A DNA stretch of 64,000 nt from positions 1 to 64,000 of the forward strand of contig NZ_ASWD01000006.1 in the NCBI RefSeq assembly GCF_000407485.1, written 5' to 3'. A model generated the notes under the pieces. The model ran no database searches. It was given only the letters and a program-made list of their open reading frames with translations, and had not been told where the DNA came from. Source of the stretch: Enterococcus pallens ATCC BAA-351. Lineage in GTDB: Bacteria > Bacillota > Bacilli > Lactobacillales > Enterococcaceae. This document shows, one piece after another, positions 59,928 to 64,000 of this stretch. Position 1 is the first letter of the stretch; the number at the start of each line of letters is the position of its first letter. The translations under genes were made by a program, and so were the position numbers.

Positions 59928-60968
59928 TCATGGAATGATGACACCTTTAATCATTTTGCCAGCTCGCATATCCGCAAAGCCCTGTGCCAAGTCCTTTAGC
60001 TCATATTTATGAGTAATGAACTTACGGGCATCCAGCTGACGGTTTAACACTAAATTCAAGGCCTTGCGATTCACTTCTGGTGAATACGCGGAAGCACCAT
60101 AAACCATAATTTCCTTATAATGAATAGCATTGGTATCTAACAGCTTTGCGCTGGATGGATGAATCCCGCCGAATAAGATGACCTTGCCGCGTTTTCGGGC
60201 TAAATCCACTGCATCCGCTTGGGCTTGACCAGCTGGACAGGCACTAATCACCACATCTGCGCCGCGACCGTTGCTTTTCTCTAAGACCATTTCCATTAAG
60301 CGCGGATCAGAACTGCTCATGTTCACGACATTGTCAAAGCCTTGCTTACGGGCAAGATTAGCTTTCTCTTCATTCATTTCCACGATTAGGACTTCTTTTA
60401 CACCGCGAATTTTAGCAATTTCACTGTGCAAGCAGCCGATGGTTCCTGCACCAATTACTACCACCAAATCATCCATGACAATGTTGGTATTGATTTGGGC
60501 ACACAACACGGAAGATGCTGTTTCAGCGATTACCGTGTCCACTGGATCAATGTCATCAGGAATTGTATTGAAGCAGCCATGATCAATCGTTTCTTTCGGA
60601 AAGGCAATGTATTCAGCAAAGCCGCCATTGATGCCCTCTGCCGTGCCAATCATCCGAATATTGTCACAAAGATTTTGAATCCCATTTTGACAATACCAGC
60701 ATTCACCACAAACGATTACCGGAGCAATTGATAAGTTGGTCCCTACCGGAAATCTTTCGTAATTGCTCTCCACTACCTCAGCGGCAATCTCATGACCGGA
60801 AATCGCTGGTAGAATCGAATTTTTCGATCCTCCGCCATATGTGCGCAAGTCTGAGCCGCAAATACCACAGGCAATCACCTTTACTTTTATACCATCTGCA
60901 GGACAAACGGGCTCTTCTACCTCTTCGTAGCGTACATCATCTGGTCCATACAAAACTTCTGCTTTCAT
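59928..60968 (-). CDS. zinc-dependent polyol/alcohol dehydrogenase (medium-chain)
   Basis: A 346-aa MDR dehydrogenase of the sorbitol/galactitol-1-phosphate type. Catalytic zinc residues are in CGICGSDLRTYGGGS and ISGHEIAAEVVE; structural zinc Cys in CGECWYCQNGIQNLC; the NAD site is VVIGAGTIGCLHSEIAKIRG. Expected role: oxidation of the phosphorylated PTS product to a ketone in the cytosol. It is the first gene after the sigma-54 promoter. Which hydroxyl it oxidises is not visible. Confidence 0.88.
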   Translation of the reverse strand: MKAEVLYGPDDVRYEEVEEPVCPADGIKVKVIACGICGSDLRTYGGGSKNSILPAISGHEIAAEVVESNYERFPVGTNLSIAPVIVCGECWYCQNGIQNLCDNIRMIGTAEGINGGFAEYIAFPKETIDHGCFNTIPDDIDPVDTVIAETASSVLCAQINTNIVMDDLVVVIGAGTIGCLHSEIAKIRGVKEVLIVEMNEEKANLARKQGFDNVVNMSSSDPRLMEMVLEKSNGRGADVVISACPAGQAQADAVDLARKRGKVILFGGIHPSSAKLLDTNAIHYKEIMVYGASAYSPEVNRKALNLVLNRQLDARKFITHKYELKDLAQGFADMRAGKMIKGVIIP

Positions 60969-61011
60969 TGGATCACATCCTCATCTCTTTATTTGCTTTC
61001 ACTTTTTATAA

Positions 61012-61027
61012 AGCAAGTCCTGTGCCA
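61012..61027 (-). promoter_or_regulatory. sigma-54 (-24/-12) promoter of the PTS/RuBisCO-like operon
   Basis: On the minus strand TGGCACAGGACTTGCT matches the consensus TGGCACRnnnnTTGCW perfectly, with correct GG-GC spacing. It lies about 45 nt upstream of the dehydrogenase ATG. The LevR-type activator in the same cluster has the loop needed to contact sigma-54. Sigma-54 itself is not in the window. Confidence 0.9.
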
Positions 61028-61100
61028 ACTTCTATTCAACTTGGTCGAAGCCTACTAAACTTAAGAAAGCGGTATCATATTATTTGACAGCCTGAGCAAA

Positions 61101-61150
61101 ACTGAACACTTCCTGACCTTTCAGTTTGGTTTTTGACCTGTTCAGTTTGG
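61101..61150 (-). promoter_or_regulatory. upstream activator sites of the sigma-54 promoter
   Basis: Two direct repeats, TGACCTTTCAGTTTGG (61114-61129) and TGACCTGTTCAGTTTGG (61134-61150), plus a facing half CTGAACAC at 61102-61109. They lie 75-125 nt upstream of the -24/-12 element, the normal distance for enhancer sites of LevR-type activators. Confidence 0.7.
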
Positions 61151-61154
61151 TTAA

Positions 61155-61198
61155 TAAAAAAAGACACAGTCGAACGCTTTTGACGTTCGACTGTGTCT
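61155..61198. terminator. terminator of rnjB
   Basis: AGACACAGTCGAACG (61162-61176) pairs with CGTTCGACTGTGTCT (61184-61198). A long T-run follows on the minus strand. Confidence 0.9.
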
Positions 61199-61216
61199 GC
61201 CTCTTAATTGAATTGT

Positions 61217-62896
61217 CTATTTGCGACGACCACGGCGTTGGTTAGCTTCCATAATAACCGGAAGAATTACCGGACGGCGTTTGGTTTGTTCAAACAGGTA
61301 GCGGCTTAGCTTGTCGCGAATATCTTGTTTTAGTTTAGCCCATTCAAAATCATCGGAATGCAAATGCTTCATCACGATTTCTTCCGTTATCTCGCCGCTT
61401 TCTTTAATTAGGTCGCGGCTGGCTTTTACATAAACAAAGCCTCGTGACGTAATTTGCGGAGAGGAAACAATCTTTTGACCTTTACGATCAATCGTTACCA
61501 CGATAACAAAAATACCGTCCTCTGACAGAACCTTACGATCCCGCAGCACAATATTGCCGATATCACCGACGCCGATTCCGTCAATCATGACATTATCAGC
61601 TGGAACACTGCCGGCTGAGCTTAATTGTTTGTTCTTGTATTCTAGTACATCGCCTCGACCGGTGATGAAGATATGCTTATAGGCCATCCCTAATTCATGA
61701 GCCAAATCGGCATGAGCGGCCAATTGACGATACTCCCCTTGAACAGGAATAAAGTATTTCGGCGACATGAAGTTTAACATCAGCTGCAAATCACGAGGAT
61801 TGGCATGACCGGAAACGCGCAGGTCTTCTGAAATGTTCTTCACGATTCCACCGGCACGATAAATCATGTCTTCGGTTTTCGCAACGGTGGTTTCCATTGC
61901 GGTAGTTGGTGTCGTCGTAATGTATACCAAGTCCCCAGCTTCAATACGCAGGTTGCGGTGAGAGCCATTAGCCATCTTTTGCAATGACTTAATCGGTTCC
62001 CCCATGCGGCCGGTTTCTAAGATGATCAACTCTTCAGGCTTGTACTTTTTCATTTCCTTCAAGGTGATAAACAAATCCTCAGGAACTTCCAATTTTCCTA
62101 AGCGCATGGCGGTACGGATAATCCGTTCAAAATCTTGACCCGTTAGAACCACTTTACGGTGCGCTTTTTCAACTGCATTTAAGACTTGCTGAACGCGTTG
62201 CAGGTTGCTGGCAACACAAGCGACAATAATTCGGCCTTCCCAGTATTTGATGGTATCGAAAACTTCGGCTGAAATTTCGCGTTCGGAAGCCACTTGGATG
62301 GCATTTTCTGCATTGGAAGAAGAGCTTAACAAGGCCAACACACCTTCAGAACCAATCTCTGCCAAGCGACGATAATCCGTTGCATACATTGGAATAGCAG
62401 TTGGATCGAACTTGAAGTCGCCAGTATAAACAATGCTTCCTTCATCGGTTTTCAAGCTTATCCCAACGGAATCAGGAATTGTGTGCGTTGTCCGGAAGAA
62501 GCTGACGCTGGCAGTCCCAAAGTCAATTTCCGTGTGCTCATCAATCACATGGAAATCCTTGAACTTCTTGCTGTCTTCATTTTCTTTTACATTCAGCTTC
62601 GCCAATTCGATCGTCAGCTCAGTCCCAAAGACTGGAACATTCACTTCAGATACTAAATAAGGCAAAGCACCGATCGCATCGGCATGTCCGTGGGTCAAGA
62701 ATACCCCGGCCACTCGATCAGCATTTTCAATTAAATAGGTAAAATCGGGAATGACAATATCAATTCCCAACAGTTCGTTTTCTGGATACTTCAGTCCGCA
62801 ATCTAGGACAAAAATATCGTTATCCACTTCAACCACGTACATGTTTTTACCATTTTCACGTACTCCGCTGAAGGGGATCATTTTGATTGTACTCAA
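61217..62896 (-). CDS. rnjB: ribonuclease J2
   Basis: A 559-aa beta-lactamase/beta-CASP ribonuclease. The metal motif is LTHGHADAIGALPYL, in which the second part of HxHxDH is degenerate (Ala for His), as in RNase J2 rather than J1. Other landmarks: VYTGDFKFDPTAIP, SSSNAENAIQ and VSGHANPRDLQLMLNF. RNase J2 forms a complex with J1 and modulates mRNA decay. It starts with TTG after GAGGTGG. J1 is not in the window. Confidence 0.9.
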   Translation of the reverse strand: MSTIKMIPFSGVRENGKNMYVVEVDNDIFVLDCGLKYPENELLGIDIVIPDFTYLIENADRVAGVFLTHGHADAIGALPYLVSEVNVPVFGTELTIELAKLNVKENEDSKKFKDFHVIDEHTEIDFGTASVSFFRTTHTIPDSVGISLKTDEGSIVYTGDFKFDPTAIPMYATDYRRLAEIGSEGVLALLSSSSNAENAIQVASEREISAEVFDTIKYWEGRIIVACVASNLQRVQQVLNAVEKAHRKVVLTGQDFERIIRTAMRLGKLEVPEDLFITLKEMKKYKPEELIILETGRMGEPIKSLQKMANGSHRNLRIEAGDLVYITTTPTTAMETTVAKTEDMIYRAGGIVKNISEDLRVSGHANPRDLQLMLNFMSPKYFIPVQGEYRQLAAHADLAHELGMAYKHIFITGRGDVLEYKNKQLSSAGSVPADNVMIDGIGVGDIGNIVLRDRKVLSEDGIFVIVVTIDRKGQKIVSSPQITSRGFVYVKASRDLIKESGEITEEIVMKHLHSDDFEWAKLKQDIRDKLSRYLFEQTKRRPVILPVIMEANQRRGRRK

Positions 62897-63029
62897 AAAT
62901 AGCCACCTCTTATATTTTTTTATCTATTGGTTTCAGCTTCCTCAGACCCCGTAACAGTTCGGTCTGTGCTTATACACTCATTAGCTATTATACATGATTT
63001 TTACTGAAAAACCATGGAAGGAGTTATAA

Positions 63030-63140
63030 AGCAAGGAAGCCTTAAAAGATTTAACCGCTGAAAAAGTCAGCCGAGCTATTTTGCAAAAATTTATTGGCCC
63101 TCAAAATGAAGATTTTCATATCCTAGAAAAAATCTATCCC
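63030..63140 (+). pseudogene. possible gene remnant
   Basis: The plus strand reads SKEALKDLTAEKVSRAILQK then FIGPQNEDFHILEKIYPSF, a protein-like stretch with no ribosome site, no start codon and a stop directly before it. It then runs into sequence antisense to the GNAT gene. It may be the tail of a deleted gene. The rest of the gap 62897-63144 shows nothing else. Confidence 0.3.
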
Positions 63141-63144
63141 TCTT

Positions 63145-63747
63145 TTATACCCCTGCTTCGACAAAATGCACCTGTGAATTCTCCCAATACTTTTTATACA
63201 TCCGGTCCTTTTGCCCATCCAGGTTCAACTGGTACATACGAAAAACCACTAAAAAGTCCTTGGGCTGCCATTGTTCTTCATAGGAATAGCAGTAAGACAT
63301 CCCCAGATTAACCATTACACCACCGCTTCTCGGATTGTTGCGGTCATGCGTAGCCGTAATATAAGGGATACCATCTATTCGCAGCTGTTCAATGACCGCT
63401 TTACCTGCCCCTGTCACAATGCCCTGGTGCCAGTATTCCTTTCTTAATCCGTAACCAAAGTCATAACTATCGCTGTCACCAACATGGACATAGCCAATCG
63501 GGACATTATCGGATTTCAAACAAATCGCATAGTTATATCCTTGTGGTTTCTCATAGGCTTTGGCGTATTTTTCCTGATAAAGTGCTGCTGCCTCATCCAA
63601 TGTTTGCAAAGGAAACCAAGGTAAATAAGCATTGACTTCCTCGTCGCTGTAAATCGCCAGTAAGGCTTCAATATCACTTTCCTTAAATCGGCGAAGGATC
63701 AATCGCTTTGTTTCTAGTGTGGGAGTATTTACTATATTCGTGCCCAT
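63145..63747 (-). CDS. GNAT family N-acetyltransferase, RimJ/RimL-like
   Basis: A 200-aa GNAT protein of the RimJ/RimL group. It begins with TLETKRLILRRFKESDIEAL, typical of these enzymes, and has FGYGLRKEYWHQGIVTGAGKAVIE as the acetyl-CoA loop and HDRNNPRSGGVMVNLGMSY later. The substrate could be a protein N-terminus or a small molecule. AAGGAGG precedes the ATG. The last residues (SQVHFVEAGV) are variable. Confidence 0.87.
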   Translation of the reverse strand: MGTNIVNTPTLETKRLILRRFKESDIEALLAIYSDEEVNAYLPWFPLQTLDEAAALYQEKYAKAYEKPQGYNYAICLKSDNVPIGYVHVGDSDSYDFGYGLRKEYWHQGIVTGAGKAVIEQLRIDGIPYITATHDRNNPRSGGVMVNLGMSYCYSYEEQWQPKDFLVVFRMYQLNLDGQKDRMYKKYWENSQVHFVEAGV

Positions 63748-63858
63748 GCTCCAGCCTCCTTATCTTGCACCTCTTATTTTATATCAGCTTATCGAAGGAA
63801 AATAGGATTTGTCTACTATTATAGTTTAAGTATCCTTTCCCCTGACTGTTGCTCAAAA

Positions 63859-63882
63859 AAAGAAGGCACTAGGCCTTCTTTT
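63859..63882 (-). terminator. terminator of the gene at the right edge
   Basis: AAGAAGGC pairs with GCCTTCTT around ACTAG. A T-run follows on the minus strand directly beyond the stop at 63883. Confidence 0.85.
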
Positions 63883-64000
63883 CTACGGTAATCCTCGCGC
63901 TTCTTTGTCAATCACGTCTGCGACATCCATGAAAGGTGTTAAGCTAGCATTTCCAGCCTCCAAGGCGGCACCGGTCACCATAATACGCGAATTGCGATAA
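63883..64000 (-). CDS. 3' end of an unidentified gene, partial
   Basis: The last 38 codons of a minus-strand gene: SRIMVTGAALEAGNASLTPF, MDVADVIDKEARGLP, stop. The composition looks like real coding sequence and a terminator follows. The family cannot be told from this fragment. It continues off the right edge. Confidence 0.6.
   Translation of the reverse strand, partial: YRNSRIMVTGAALEAGNASLTPFMDVADVIDKEARGLP

Noticed and set aside
61217-62896. Ribonuclease J1
   Set aside because: The metal motif is HGHADAIG, the degenerate form of J2, rather than the intact HxHxDH of J1.

Overview
The window looks like a chromosomal segment of an enterococcus-like member of the Lactobacillales. The left edge carries the 5' end of a 16S rRNA gene on the minus strand with a Firmicutes/Enterococcus-type start, and the core genes (YutD, NagD-like HAD, YunD, EbsC, NrnA, YtoI, RNase J2, short SRP RNA) fit this group. 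Species cannot be fixed from the sequence alone. Most genes are on the minus strand.

Layout. 1-300: 16S rRNA 5' end and its promoter. 0.4-4.9 kb: housekeeping genes (S1-domain regulator, MalY/PatB, cyclophilin, ferredoxin-NADP reductase, PgpA family). 5-16.8 kb: an anaerobic redox block made of two minus-strand operons, flavodoxin-NfnA-NfnB-pyruvate:ferredoxin/flavodoxin oxidoreductase and RnfCDGEAB. Together they would oxidise pyruvate, pass low-potential electrons to flavodoxin or ferredoxin, and exchange them with NAD(P)H and an ion gradient. Similar palindromes (TRAGAAYNGTTCTYA type) precede both operons. 17.2-37.4 kb: ordinary core genes with a tRNA-Leu(CAG), the SRP RNA, a GlcNAc-type PTS with a BglG-type antiterminator, and an MFS pump.

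37.5-48.6 kb is accessory: a 1188-residue protein built only of 20 tandem HNH-associated helical repeats; an Rpn-family nuclease/transposase gene cut exactly in its catalytic motif by a RIT (recombinase-in-trio) element with clear ends; a decayed second Rpn fragment; and a small operon of DUF1659-like, unknown, DUF2922-like and holin-like-toxin genes.

48.7-61.1 kb is one catabolic region, all minus strand: a perfect sigma-54 promoter, zinc dehydrogenase, galactitol-type PTS EIIA/EIIB/EIIC, a LevR-type sigma-54 activator, a RuBisCO-like protein, then an acetoin-dehydrogenase-type complex (E1alpha, E1beta, a split E2, E3). I infer that a polyol or sugar acid is imported and phosphorylated, oxidised, rearranged or decarboxylated by the RuBisCO-like protein and finally cleaved to acyl-CoA. 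The substrate is unknown, and this is the best candidate for an undescribed pathway. 61.2-64 kb: RNase J2, a GNAT acetyltransferase and the 3' end of a further gene.
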